Positions 1 to 8,032 of a stretch of DNA of 64,000 nt are shown here, one piece after another. Where the stretch lies: assembly GCF_050379415.1 (NCBI RefSeq), contig NZ_JBNRLS010000002.1:186001-250000 (forward strand). The letters are read 5' to 3'. How positions within the stretch are numbered: position 1 is the first letter of the stretch; the number at the start of each line of letters is the position of its first letter. Made by a program: the position numbers and the translations under genes. This DNA comes from Marinobacter sp050379415 (GTDB taxonomy: Bacteria; Pseudomonadota; Gammaproteobacteria; Pseudomonadales; Oleiphilaceae). The notes under the pieces are model-generated. The model had not been told where the DNA came from. It searched no databases and saw nothing but the letters and a program-made list of their open reading frames with translations.

Positions 1-139
1 AAAAGGTATCGGCTTCGGCACTGATCTTGAGCGTCGCGCTTTCACCATCGATGGCTTTATCCCGGTAGGTTTTGATGCCGGAGCAGCCGGCGAGAAAGGT
101 TGAGGCAAGGATCAGGGCCAGGCTTGTTTGGATTCGCAT
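1..139 (-). CDS. Lipoprotein, N-terminal part only (runs off the left edge)
   Basis: Only the first 46 codons are inside the window. The peptide starts MRIQTSLALILAS and continues to a lipobox LAGC at residues 16-19, followed by polar residues, which is a classical lipoprotein signal peptide cut before Cys19. A strong ribosome site (AAGGAG) lies about 6 bases upstream of the ATG. What lies beyond the signal cannot be assigned to a family from this fragment. It should be anchored in the outer or inner membrane facing the periplasm. The promoter must lie in the 140-415 stretch, where I found no convincing one. Confidence 0.7.
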   Translation of the reverse strand, partial: MRIQTSLALILASTFLAGCSGIKTYRDKAIDGESATLKISAEADTF

Positions 140-374
140 TGTTTCTCCTTCTTTATTGGCGACCAGTGGGCGGAAATGGTGTGTCTCAGGCATCACACCC
201 TCCCGATCCATGTGCCGTCCAAGCGGAGTCAATCGCGAACGCGAAGGTATGAAAATCCCTTTCATTTCAGTAGCTAGTGACGTTAGCAAAATGGGAATGT
301 ACAAACAGGCGACATTTTGTGACGGTTTGAAAAGAAGGGTAACCGGAGGATGCTTCGATCAAGAGGGGCAGGCG

Positions 375-405
375 CCAGGCAGCGGACGGCTTTGCCACTA
401 CCTGG
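375..405 (-). terminator. Possible terminator hairpin
   Basis: An 11-bp stem (375-385 with 395-405, two G-U pairs) lies just after the stop of the small secreted-protein gene on the minus strand. It lacks a clear U-run, so it may only stabilise the mRNA end. Confidence 0.3.
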
Positions 406-415
406 CTGTTGGTTG

Positions 416-658
416 TCAGGACATTGTGTCGAGTTTATCCAGTGCTTCCCTGAGCACTTTCACTGATTCTGAATGCTTGCCCTGGTTGTGCAACGATTCC
501 CCCTGATCCCTGAGAGCTCTGATGCTGGCTTCGGTCTCACTATCGAGCTGGGCTGACTGAAGCTGCTGGTCGATCTGGCTCACCAGAGAGGGGCATTGGC
601 CGGCGAGTGCCGAACCGGCGAAAAACACAGTTAACAAAAGTGCAGCTAAGTAACGCAT
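416..658 (-). CDS. Small secreted protein, hypothetical
   Basis: An 80-residue protein with a signal peptide: a short charged start, a hydrophobic core at residues 4-16 and an ALA cleavage site at 17-19. The mature part is about 61 residues, largely helical and Gln/Ser/Glu-rich, with a single cysteine near its start (Cys22). It is likely periplasmic; one cysteine could allow a disulfide-linked dimer. The start is well supported by an AGGAGG site 8 bases upstream. Codon use looks normal for the window. I do not recognise a family. A TATACT box at 691-696 on the minus strand could be its -10 element, but no good -35 pairs with it. Confidence 0.72.
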   Translation of the reverse strand: MRYLAALLLTVFFAGSALAGQCPSLVSQIDQQLQSAQLDSETEASIRALRDQGESLHNQGKHSESVKVLREALDKLDTMS

Positions 659-993
659 GGTATTGCCTCCTTTTGTGCACGCCCCGTGGAAGTATAGTTC
701 ATCCGGCCATAGTTTGATTGGTCGTTTTTTGATCGGTTCCCTCGCATTCTCGCGAGAAAGTGCACCATATTATTGAACCTGATCACACTCCGGCTAACAC
801 GTCCGTGAAATTGACAGTTCGTCGTGGAATGGATTTGATGCCGTTTCTATACTGCTTTTCTACTGCGTGGATGCACCGCAATGATTCCTCCCGCCTGTAT
901 GGACTCGTTCATTGTCCTGTGCTTTCGCCCGGTTGGATAACCGGGCCCGGGAAGTGGCCCGTCACCCTGTAGTCATTAAATTGAGGGAATAGC
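659..993. other. Intergenic region between divergent genes
   Basis: No gene is supported here. The left end holds the ribosome site and a possible -10 box (691-696, minus) of the small secreted-protein gene. The right end holds the promoter of the M48 peptidase gene (811-839) and a perfect 7-bp hairpin with a GGAT loop (928-945) in its leader. The 70-codon open frame at 760-972 has no ribosome site and ends just before the peptidase gene. Confidence 0.6.
811..839 (+). promoter_or_regulatory. Candidate sigma70 promoter for the M48 peptidase gene
   Basis: A perfect TTGACA (811-816), a 17-base spacer and TTTGAT (834-839). Transcription would start near 846, leaving a leader of about 150 bases that contains the hairpin at 928-945. 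Confidence 0.45.
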
Positions 994-2205
994 ATGGAAT
1001 TGGTTTACAAGAACGAGAAGCCGCTGCTCAGGATAGCGGTCGTGTTTTCAGCGATTATCTGGCTGGCGTTGTTTGTCGGCACCTTCGGGATCGTCTTGTT
1101 GTATCTGCTTCTGGGGTATGTGTTCTTTCTGTTCGCGCATTCTGCTTTTATCTCCCACCTGAAAGGGTCGGGGGTGCGGATCAGTCAGGAGCAATATCCG
1201 GATTTGTATGAGCGGCTGGTCCGTTGTTGCCAGAAGGTTGGCGTCAAGGAAGTGCCTGAGGCCTACCTGCTGCGTACGGATTTTTTTAACGCACTGGCCA
1301 CCAAGTTCCTGGGCCGGCATTTTGTGGTGCTGTTTACGGATGTGATCGATGCCCTGGAGGATCAGCCCGGTGCAATCGACTTCTACATTGGTCATGAACT
1401 TGGCCACATCCATCGGAAACACCTTTCCTGGCGCGCGTTTGTGATGCCTGGCTCACTGCTACCAGTGGTTGGTCCGGCTCTGCGTCGTGCTGAGGAGTAT
1501 ACCTGTGATCGTTACGGCGTTGCCTGTTGTCAGTCCGAGGAGGACATCAAGGCAGCCATAGCCGCGATTGCCGCCGGGGATACCCGCTGGAAGACCATCA
1601 ACGTGGATGCGTACGTCAGTCAGGTACAGGCCACCAATGGTTTCTGGATGTCGTTCAATGAGCTGACCGGTGACTATCCGTGGCTGACCAAACGGATGGC
1701 GACTGCGGTGGCACTTGCCCAAGGCAGGGAAGTCAAGCATCCGCGCCGCAGCCTCTGGGCCTGGACACTGTCGATGTTTGTGCCCCGGGTCGGTGGCGGT
1801 GCTGGTGGGGCGGCGTCGCTCCTGGTAACGGTGGCGATTATTGGTATTCTGGCTGCGGTGGCCATCCCCGCGTACCAGCAATATACTGAAAAAGCCCGTT
1901 ACTCGGCAGCCTACTCGGAGGCTCAGGGCGTTCAGGAAAAGGTAACTTCCTACGCCTACGATAATCAGGCCTGGCCAGTAACGATGCAGGAGCTCGGCTA
2001 TCCGGAGCTCACGCTGGGGAATGAGGTGCAGAATTACTCTATCGACGTTTATGAAGATGGCCTGATTGGTGTGGAAATGGGCGTCGATGATTCCGGCGAG
2101 TCGGAATACATTGTGCTGGAGCCCTCCGTGGAAAGCGGCGAGATCAGCTGGGTCTGCTATGGCCAGAACGTGAACGAGCAGTATTTGCCCGCTGATTGTC
2201 AGTAG
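994..2205 (+). CDS. M48-type metallopeptidase fused to a type IV pilin-like domain
   Basis: A 403-residue membrane protein with three parts. Residues 1-60 hold a hydrophobic hairpin of two membrane segments. Residues 60-240 are an M48 (HtpX/Ste24-like) zinc peptidase: HELGH at 134-138 supplies two zinc ligands and the catalytic Glu, and E168 in EEYTCD supplies the third. Residues 270-403 resemble a type IV pilin: a hydrophobic helix with IIGILAAVAIPAYQQY at 282-297, then an alpha/beta head ending in two cysteines. The usual prepilin cleavage site (G followed by F-T-L-I-E) is absent, so the helix probably acts as a membrane anchor rather than a processed pilin. Active peptidase function is inferred from intact ligands; the substrate is unknown. 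It is monocistronic, with a leader hairpin upstream. Confidence 0.85.
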   Translation: MELVYKNEKPLLRIAVVFSAIIWLALFVGTFGIVLLYLLLGYVFFLFAHSAFISHLKGSGVRISQEQYPDLYERLVRCCQKVGVKEVPEAYLLRTDFFNALATKFLGRHFVVLFTDVIDALEDQPGAIDFYIGHELGHIHRKHLSWRAFVMPGSLLPVVGPALRRAEEYTCDRYGVACCQSEEDIKAAIAAIAAGDTRWKTINVDAYVSQVQATNGFWMSFNELTGDYPWLTKRMATAVALAQGREVKHPRRSLWAWTLSMFVPRVGGGAGGAASLLVTVAIIGILAAVAIPAYQQYTEKARYSAAYSEAQGVQEKVTSYAYDNQAWPVTMQELGYPELTLGNEVQNYSIDVYEDGLIGVEMGVDDSGESEYIVLEPSVESGEISWVCYGQNVNEQYLPADCQ

Positions 2206-2222
2206 GCTCAGGCTGTAACCAA

Positions 2223-2244
2223 AAAGGGGCTTTCGGGTCCCTTT
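2223..2244 (+). terminator. Weak terminator after the peptidase gene
   Basis: AAAGGG (2223-2228) pairs with CCCTTT (2239-2244) around a 10-base loop, 18 bases after the stop codon. A short T-rich tail follows. Confidence 0.4.
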
Positions 2245-2280
2245 CTCGTTATTTCATGGTATTAGCTGCACTTCATAGAA

Positions 2281-2311
2281 TTGACCTGAGCTTCCCCTGG
2301 TGTACTAGACT
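2281..2311 (+). promoter_or_regulatory. Weak candidate promoter for the esterase-like gene
   Basis: TTGACC at 2281-2286, with TACTAG (2303-2308) or TAGACT (2306-2311) as possible -10 boxes. The spacing is 16 or 19 bases, so neither is ideal. Confidence 0.3.
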
Positions 2312-2345
2312 GTAATCAGGACACCGACTGAGGGGAGGGCTCGCC

Positions 2346-3692
2346 ATGGCCATTGGTTATGATCCATTCGGTTTTGGAGGTTCCGCGGGTACTGGCGGAC
2401 CAGACCTGTCAAAGGCAATCGCCGGCCTTGCCGAGCCCTTCAGTTCCGTGAACGCCCTGTCTCTCGATGGCCTGCTGGACCGTGTTGGTGATGCGCGAGT
2501 GGTCCTTCTGGGAGAGGCGTCCCACGGTACAGCAGAATTTTATCTTGCCCGCCAGCGCATCACCCGCGCCCTGATCGAGAAGAAAGGCTTTTCCTTTGTG
2601 GCTATTGAAGGGGACTGGCCGGACGCGGCGCGGGTGGATCACTACGTCCGCCACGCCGAATACCCGCCCTCGGAATGGACTGTGTTTTCCCGTTTTCCCA
2701 CCTGGATGTGGCGCAACGAGGAAGTGCGGGGTTTTGTCGACTGGTTGCATGACTATAACAGCGCCCGCGCGTCGAATGAGCGGGTGGCGTTTCATGGCCT
2801 CGATCTTTACAGCCTCTACAGCTCTATCCGCGCGGTGCTGGAGTACCTGGAAGAGGTGGATCCGGATCTCGCGATCCATGCCCGGCAGCGCTATGAATGC
2901 CTGGCGCCTTTTGAGGGTGAACCGGCTACCTACGCCAAAGCGGCGCTCAATCCGGATTATCAGACCTGCGAAAAGCCCGTCCTCGATATGCTCAACGAAT
3001 TGCTTGGCCGGCATCGTCGCTATGCAGAGCATGATTCCGACCGGTTTCTGGATGCGATCCAGAACGCCCGGCTGGTGGCGGATGCCGAAGAGTATTACCG
3101 CACCATGTATTACGGGTCCCACAGTGCGTGGAATCTGCGGGATACCCACATGTTCGAGACCCTGGAATCCCTGTTGAAGCATTACGGGGATAACGCCAAA
3201 GCGGTGGTCTGGGCCCATAACAGCCATGTGGGCGATTCCGATGCCACGGACATGAGCCGGCGTGGCGAGTTCAATATCGGCCGGCTGTGCCGGGCCCGGT
3301 TTGGCAAGGAACTTTATACCATCGGGTTCGGCACGGATCATGGTACCGTGGCAGCGGCATCGAACTGGGATGCGCCGATGGAAATCAAGCAGGTCAGGCC
3401 ATCGATGGAGGGCAGTTTTGAGCATTTATGCCATCAGACTGGCATCTCCGGCTTTTTGCTTCCGTTTCAGAAGGCCCGGGGCAGGGTGTTTGAAGCATTA
3501 TCGCAGCGGTTTCTGGAGCGGGCCATCGGTGTGATTTATCGGCCGGAAACGGAGCGGCAGAGCCATTATTTCCGGGCCTGTCTGCCGGAGCAGTTCGATG
3601 AGTATATCTGGATGGATGAGACCCGGGCGATCACGCCGTTTGCCACAGGTGTTTTGCCGGGGGTGCCGGATACCTATCCGTTCGGGTTGTAG
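2346..3692 (+). CDS. Erythromycin esterase-like hydrolase
   Basis: A 448-residue cytosolic protein of the erythromycin esterase-like superfamily (EreA/EreB and the wider succinoglycan-biosynthesis relatives). The three signature stretches are visible: LGEASHG with E57 and H60, IEGDWPD with E88, and WAHNSHVGDS with H291 and H294. These correspond to the active-site Glu/His set of Ere enzymes. Family members hydrolyse ester or lactone bonds, but most chromosomal homologues have no shown macrolide activity. There is no resistance gene, integron or mobile element beside it, so I would not call it a resistance determinant. Ribosome site GAGGGG lies upstream of the ATG. It is convergent with gltA, and the hairpin at 3718-3741 sits between them. 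Confidence 0.85.
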   Translation: MAIGYDPFGFGGSAGTGGPDLSKAIAGLAEPFSSVNALSLDGLLDRVGDARVVLLGEASHGTAEFYLARQRITRALIEKKGFSFVAIEGDWPDAARVDHYVRHAEYPPSEWTVFSRFPTWMWRNEEVRGFVDWLHDYNSARASNERVAFHGLDLYSLYSSIRAVLEYLEEVDPDLAIHARQRYECLAPFEGEPATYAKAALNPDYQTCEKPVLDMLNELLGRHRRYAEHDSDRFLDAIQNARLVADAEEYYRTMYYGSHSAWNLRDTHMFETLESLLKHYGDNAKAVVWAHNSHVGDSDATDMSRRGEFNIGRLCRARFGKELYTIGFGTDHGTVAAASNWDAPMEIKQVRPSMEGSFEHLCHQTGISGFLLPFQKARGRVFEALSQRFLERAIGVIYRPETERQSHYFRACLPEQFDEYIWMDETRAITPFATGVLPGVPDTYPFGL

Positions 3693-3717
3693 GCGGTGAA
3701 CGCTGGGGGATAAAAAA

Positions 3718-3741
3718 GAGGCCGCTGAAATCAGCGGCCTC
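3718..3741 (-). terminator. gltA terminator
   Basis: A perfect 11-bp inverted repeat with a 2-base gap (3718-3728 and 3731-3741). Read on the minus strand it is followed directly by six T, the classic intrinsic terminator of gltA. It may also help stop the convergent esterase-like gene. Confidence 0.85.
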
Positions 3742-3772
3742 TCTCGTTCCGGCTTGCAAGTCTTTGAGAGAC

Positions 3773-5047
3773 TTACTTCTTCGGATAGTCGCGCTTGTCG
3801 GAGCCGGTGTACAGCTGGCGCGGACGGCCGATGCGGTAGTTGCCGCTGACCATTTCGTTCCAGTGAGAGAACCAGCCGATGGTGCGGGCCATGGCGAAGA
3901 TCACGGTGAACATGGAGGTTGGAATACCGATCGCCTTCAGGATGATGCCGGAGTAGAAGTCGACGTTCGGGTACAGCTTGCGCTCCACGAAGTACTCGTC
4001 TTCCAGGGCAATCTTTTCCAGGCGCTGGGCGATCTTGAGCAGCGGATCGTTTTCCAGGCCCAGCTCCTTCAAAACTTCGTGTGCAGTCTCGCGCATGACC
4101 TTGGCGCGAGGGTCGAAGTTCTTGTAAACGCGGTGGCCGAAGCCCATCAGGCGGAACGGGTCGTCTTTGTCCTTGGCCTTCTCGATGAACTTCTCGATGT
4201 TGGCTTCGTCGCCGATCTCGGCCAGCATATCCAGCACCGCCTCGTTGGCGCCACCGTGAGCCGGGCCCCACAGGGCGGCAATGCCGGAAGCGATACAGGC
4301 GTACGGGTTGGCGCCGGTGGAGCCGGCCAGGCGTACGGTGGAAGTAGAGGCGTTCTGCTCGTGGTCCGCGTGCAGGATGAAGATCTTGTCCATGGCCTTG
4401 GCCAGAACCGGGTTCGGCTTGTATTCCTCGCAGGGAACGCCAAACATCATCTGCAGGAAATTCTCGGAGTAGGACAGATCGTTCCGCGGGTACATGAACG
4501 GCTGGCCCAGGCTGTATTTGTAACACCAGGCGGCAATGGTCGGCATCTTGGCGATCAGACGATGCGCGGTGATCTGGCGCTGGGTCTCGTCGGTCACGTC
4601 CATCTGGTCGTGGTAGAACGCGGACAGGGCACCGACTACGCCGCACATGATGGCCATCGGATGCGCGTCACGGCGGAAGCCGTGGAAGAAGTTGCGCATC
4701 TGATCGTGCAGCATGGTGTGGTTCTTGATGGTGTCGTGGAACCGCTTGTTCTCTTCCTCGGAGGGCAATTCGCCGTTCAGCAGCAGGTAGCAGACTTCGA
4801 GGTAGTCCGAGTGGTCGGCAAGCTGGTCAATAGGGTAGCCGCGGTGCAGGAGAACCCCGTTGGCGCCGTCAATGTAGGTGATGGCTGATTCGCAGGCCGC
4901 TGTGGAAACAAATCCCGGGTCATAGGTGAAAACGCCTTCCTGGACCAGGCCTCGTACGTCGATAACGTCAGGGCCGACGGTGCCGGAATAAATCGGTAGC
5001 TCAATGGACTTGTCCCCCACCGAGAGCGTGGCTTTCCTGTCGGTCAT
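3773..5047 (-). CDS. gltA: Citrate synthase
   Basis: Condenses oxaloacetate and acetyl-CoA to citrate at the entry of the TCA cycle. The 424-residue length matches the hexameric, NADH-sensitive type of gammaproteobacteria (about 427 in E. coli). Catalytic landmarks are in place: HADHEQNAS near residue 226, GPAHGGANE with the active His near 264, FGHRVYK with His near 305, and the Asp in NVDFYSG near 362. The ATG follows AGGAG by 8 bases. It faces away from the sdh-suc operon, and both promoters share the 477-base gap, so oxidative carbon flow is probably controlled from this one region. A strong terminator follows at 3718-3741. Confidence 0.98.
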   Translation of the reverse strand: MTDRKATLSVGDKSIELPIYSGTVGPDVIDVRGLVQEGVFTYDPGFVSTAACESAITYIDGANGVLLHRGYPIDQLADHSDYLEVCYLLLNGELPSEEENKRFHDTIKNHTMLHDQMRNFFHGFRRDAHPMAIMCGVVGALSAFYHDQMDVTDETQRQITAHRLIAKMPTIAAWCYKYSLGQPFMYPRNDLSYSENFLQMMFGVPCEEYKPNPVLAKAMDKIFILHADHEQNASTSTVRLAGSTGANPYACIASGIAALWGPAHGGANEAVLDMLAEIGDEANIEKFIEKAKDKDDPFRLMGFGHRVYKNFDPRAKVMRETAHEVLKELGLENDPLLKIAQRLEKIALEDEYFVERKLYPNVDFYSGIILKAIGIPTSMFTVIFAMARTIGWFSHWNEMVSGNYRIGRPRQLYTGSDKRDYPKK

Positions 5048-5134
5048 GGTGCTCTCCTATTTATCAGCTTTGGAAGCTTTATCTGCATGTGTCGATGCGC
5101 TAGAAGGCGCGTATTATCGCAAAACTGGCGGCAA

Positions 5135-5162
5135 AATATAGGGCGTCAGCTTTTTTTGTCAA
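5135..5162 (-). promoter_or_regulatory. gltA promoter
   Basis: On the minus strand a perfect TTGACA (5157-5162), a 16-base spacer and TATATT (5135-5140). The start point is expected near 5128, giving a leader of about 80 bases. Confidence 0.75.
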
Positions 5163-5312
5163 TGGAGGTTGCCGTAAAAAGGTCGAATTCCCCGTTGATG
5201 TAAATCAGGGAAATCCCGAATAACGCCTGATGCAATGCAGAAATGGATTTGTCAATAATCCTTATAGCTGTCTTAACCCCCGTAATTAGGCGGTTCCGGA
5301 AGGGTATCCCGT

Positions 5313-5341
5313 TTGTAATTGTAAGGGTCACTCCTTATAAT
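5313..5341 (+). promoter_or_regulatory. sdhCDAB-suc promoter
   Basis: TTGTAA (5313-5318), a 17-base spacer and a perfect TATAAT (5336-5341). The start point would be near 5348. Confidence 0.75.
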
Positions 5342-5524
5342 CCGTAGCCCGGAATCGGGGATGCACTTTCACGCAAGCTGCAGCATAGCAAGCTATCTGG
5401 ATGGCATCCGCCCTCCTGAACCAATCGGTTATCGGTAGCGTATCGATCGGCCGAACCTTACATACCAACCATCCGCACGTCGGCTCGCCGGCTCCGCGGA
5501 ACCAAGAGAGAGTGTGAGAGCGCT

Positions 5525-5902
5525 GTGAATAGCAAACGACCAGTAAATCTCGATCTCGGCAAGTTTCACTTTCCACTGCCAGCCATTACGTCCATATTGC
5601 ACCGTATCAGCGGCATCATCATTTTTGTTGGTGTTGCGTTCCTGCTTTATGGACTTCAGCTTTCCCTGTCCGGGGAAGAAGGGTTCAGTCGGGTAAGTGA
5701 ACTGCTGGACAGCTTCCTTGCCAAGCTGATTACCTGGGGCATTTTGTCTGCTCTGCTTTACCACCTGGTTGCAGGTATCAAGCACCTGTTCATGGATATG
5801 GGCATCGGTGAAGAGCTTGAGAGCGGTCGCCTTGCTGCGAAAGCTACGATCGTGGTTTCCGTCATTCTCATCGTTCTGGCAGGAGTCTGGGTATGGGCAT
5901 GA
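5525..5902 (+). CDS. sdhC: Succinate dehydrogenase cytochrome b556 subunit
   Basis: A membrane anchor of complex II, 125 residues with three transmembrane helices. The quinone-site motif SILHRISG near residues 23-30 and the heme-ligand region YHLVAGIKHL near 79-88 match the SdhC family. Translation starts at GTG; the N-terminus MNSKRPVNLDL is typical of SdhC, which supports this start. It is first in sdhCDAB and overlaps sdhD by 10 bases, which suggests coupled translation of the two anchors. It is inserted in the inner membrane with SdhD and binds ubiquinone and heme b. Confidence 0.96.
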   Translation: MNSKRPVNLDLGKFHFPLPAITSILHRISGIIIFVGVAFLLYGLQLSLSGEEGFSRVSELLDSFLAKLITWGILSALLYHLVAGIKHLFMDMGIGEELESGRLAAKATIVVSVILIVLAGVWVWA

Positions 5903-6240
5903 ACAGCGCAACGAATATTGGTCGTAACGGGATTCAGGACTGGATCATCCAGCGGGTCACCGCTTACGTATTGGCCCTTTATACACTGTTCCTCCTTGGC
6001 TTCCTTGTGACCACTGATGTTGATTATCAGTCCTGGTCCGCTCTGTTTGGCCAGGGGTGGTTCAAGATCTTTACACTGCTCGCTCTGCTGTCCATTGCCG
6101 GGCACGCATGGGTTGGCTTGTGGACCGTTTCCACCGACTACATAAAATCGGCGATGCCGCGTTTCCTGTTCCAGGCTGCCTGCGTACTCGTGGTTTTCGT
6201 GTATGTGGTGTGGGGCATTCAGATTCTTTGGGGGCTTTAA
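5893..6240 (+). CDS. sdhD: Succinate dehydrogenase membrane anchor subunit
   Basis: A 115-residue anchor with three hydrophobic helices. The conserved DWIIQRVTAYVLALY segment (about 16-30), the heme-ligand His in GHAWVGLW (about 71-78) and the following STDYIK match SdhD, where the Tyr helps bind quinone. The start overlaps the end of sdhC; an in-frame second Met two codons later could also be used. Together with SdhC it holds SdhAB on the inner membrane and passes electrons to ubiquinone. sdhA follows after 3 bases. Confidence 0.95.
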   Translation: MGMNSATNIGRNGIQDWIIQRVTAYVLALYTLFLLGFLVTTDVDYQSWSALFGQGWFKIFTLLALLSIAGHAWVGLWTVSTDYIKSAMPRFLFQAACVLVVFVYVVWGIQILWGL

Positions 6241-6243
6241 TCG

Positions 6244-8016
6244 ATGGCTAACATCAAGACCATGTCTTTTGACGCGATTGTTATCGGTGGTGGCGGTGCC
6301 GGTATGCGAGCCGCCCTGCAGTTGACTGAATCCGGTATCAATACCGCGTGTATCACGAAAGTATTTCCGACCCGGTCTCACACCGTGTCCGCCCAGGGCG
6401 GCATCACCTGTGCGATCGCAAGTGCCGATCCCAACGATGACTGGCGCTGGCACATGTATGACACCGTCAAGGGTTCCGACTACATCGGTGACCAGGATGC
6501 CATCGAGTACATGTGTTCTGTAGGTCCCCAGGCCGTTTTCGAGCTGGAGCACATGGGGCTGCCGTTCTCCCGTACCGAGCAGGGCCGTATCTACCAGCGT
6601 CCGTTCGGTGGCCAGTCCAAGGACTACGGTAAAGGTGGGCAGGCTGCCCGTACCTGTGCCGCTGCCGACCGTACTGGTCACGCGCTGCTGCACACCCTTT
6701 ACCAGGCCAACCTGAAAGGCGGCACTACCTTCCTTAATGAATGGTACGCCGTCGATCTGGTCAAAAACGCCAAGGATGAAGTGGTTGGTGTTGTCGGGAT
6801 CGAGATCGAGACGGGTGAAGTCTGCTATATCAAATCCAAGGCCACGGTTCTGGCCACCGGTGGTGCCGGCCGTATCTACGCCTCCACCACCAACGCCATG
6901 ATCAACACCGGTGACGGTATCGGTATGGCCCTGCGTGCCGGCTTCCCGATGCAGGATATGGAGATGTGGCAGTTCCACCCGACCGGTATCCACGGTGCCG
7001 GTACGCTGGTAACCGAAGGTTGCCGGGGTGAGGGTGGTTACCTGATCAACTCGGAAGGTGAGCGATTCATGGAGCGCTATGCTCCGAACGCGAAAGACCT
7101 GGCTGGCCGTGATGTTGTGGCCCGCTCCATGGTTCTGGAAATTCTGGAAGGTCGCGGCTGCGGTCCCGACAAGGATCACGTGCTGCTGAAGCTGGACCAC
7201 CTGGGTGAAGAAACCCTGAACCTGCGTCTGCCGGGCATCTGTGAGCTGTCCCGCACCTTTGCGCACGTGGACCCGGTGAAAGAGCCGATTCCGGTTGTTC
7301 CGACCTGTCATTACATGATGGGTGGTATTCCGACCAACGTTGGTGGTCAGGCTCTGACCCAGGACGAAAACGGCAACGACAAGCCGATCCCGGGCCTGTT
7401 TGCCTGTGGTGAGGCTGCCTGTGTATCCGTACATGGTGCCAACCGTCTGGGTGGCAACTCTCTGCTGGATCTGGTTGTGTTCGGTCGTGCGGCTGGTCTG
7501 CACATCGAGGAGCAGCTGCGCGGCGGCTTCGAAGTGGACGGTGCCAGCGAAGAGGACATCAAGCGTGCCATGGCGCGCCTGGAGCGCCTGAATAGCGCTT
7601 CCGAGGGTGAGAGCGTTGCAGAGGTTCGCAAGGATCTTCAGAACTGCATGCAGCTGTATTTCGGTGTATTCCGTGATGGCAAGAGCATGGAAGAGGGTTT
7701 GAAGAAGCTGGAGGCTATTGGCGAGCGTGTTCGTAACACCAGGCTTGCTGATACCAGTGATGCCTTCAATACCGCTCGCATAGAGGCGCTTGAGTTGGAC
7801 AATCTTTATGAGGTTGCTCTGGCGACAGCCATTTCCGCGTTCGAGCGTAAGGAAAGTCGTGGCGCCCACGCCAGGAACGATTTCACCGAGCGTGACGACG
7901 AGAACTGGCTGAAGCACTCCATGTACTTCCCTCTGGACAAGCGGGTTGGCAAGCGTGACGTGAACTTTGCGCCGAAGACCGTGCCGATGTTCGAGCCGAA
8001 GATCCGGACTTACTAA
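6244..8016 (+). CDS. sdhA: Succinate dehydrogenase flavoprotein subunit
   Basis: Oxidises succinate to fumarate on the cytoplasmic face of complex II. The 590-residue length matches E. coli SdhA (588). A dinucleotide fold starts at GGGGAG (15-20), and H46 in RSHTVSAQGG is the covalent FAD attachment histidine. The catalytic stretch with HPTGIHGAGTL near residue 243 and the C-terminal SLLDLVVFGRAAG stretch near 400 are intact. It sits third in sdhCDAB, 3 bases after sdhD and 16 before sdhB, so the four subunits are made from one message. Confidence 0.98.
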   Translation: MANIKTMSFDAIVIGGGGAGMRAALQLTESGINTACITKVFPTRSHTVSAQGGITCAIASADPNDDWRWHMYDTVKGSDYIGDQDAIEYMCSVGPQAVFELEHMGLPFSRTEQGRIYQRPFGGQSKDYGKGGQAARTCAAADRTGHALLHTLYQANLKGGTTFLNEWYAVDLVKNAKDEVVGVVGIEIETGEVCYIKSKATVLATGGAGRIYASTTNAMINTGDGIGMALRAGFPMQDMEMWQFHPTGIHGAGTLVTEGCRGEGGYLINSEGERFMERYAPNAKDLAGRDVVARSMVLEILEGRGCGPDKDHVLLKLDHLGEETLNLRLPGICELSRTFAHVDPVKEPIPVVPTCHYMMGGIPTNVGGQALTQDENGNDKPIPGLFACGEAACVSVHGANRLGGNSLLDLVVFGRAAGLHIEEQLRGGFEVDGASEEDIKRAMARLERLNSASEGESVAEVRKDLQNCMQLYFGVFRDGKSMEEGLKKLEAIGERVRNTRLADTSDAFNTARIEALELDNLYEVALATAISAFERKESRGAHARNDFTERDDENWLKHSMYFPLDKRVGKRDVNFAPKTVPMFEPKIRTY

Positions 8017-8032
8017 GGGGAGGATGTAGAGA

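Larger units (their letters stand above)
5048..5524. other. Divergent gltA / sdhC control region
   Basis: No gene is supported in these 477 bases. It holds a minus-strand promoter for gltA (5135-5162) and a plus-strand promoter for sdhC (5313-5341), about 150 bases apart. The AT-rich stretch between them (about 5165-5310) is where shared regulators would bind; I cannot name a site with confidence. The sdhC leader is about 175 bases long. Confidence 0.6.

Noticed and set aside
72..506. Plus-strand 144-codon frame
   Set aside because: It runs across the antisense of two signal-peptide genes with good ribosome sites, has unusual composition and no ribosome site.
760..972. Plus-strand 70-codon frame before the M48 gene
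   Set aside because: No ribosome site; it covers the promoter and leader hairpin of the next gene.
3498..4646. Minus-strand 382-codon frame over gltA
   Set aside because: Arg/Pro-rich shadow of gltA in another frame; it also extends across the gltA terminator.
5146..5331. Minus-strand 61-codon frame in the gltA-sdhC gap
   Set aside because: It overlaps the gltA promoter and has no ribosome site or family resemblance.
5758..7917. Minus-strand 719-codon frame antisense to sdhC-sdhA
   Set aside because: Long because of codon bias on the other strand; the translation is Thr/Gly/Val-rich with no domain.
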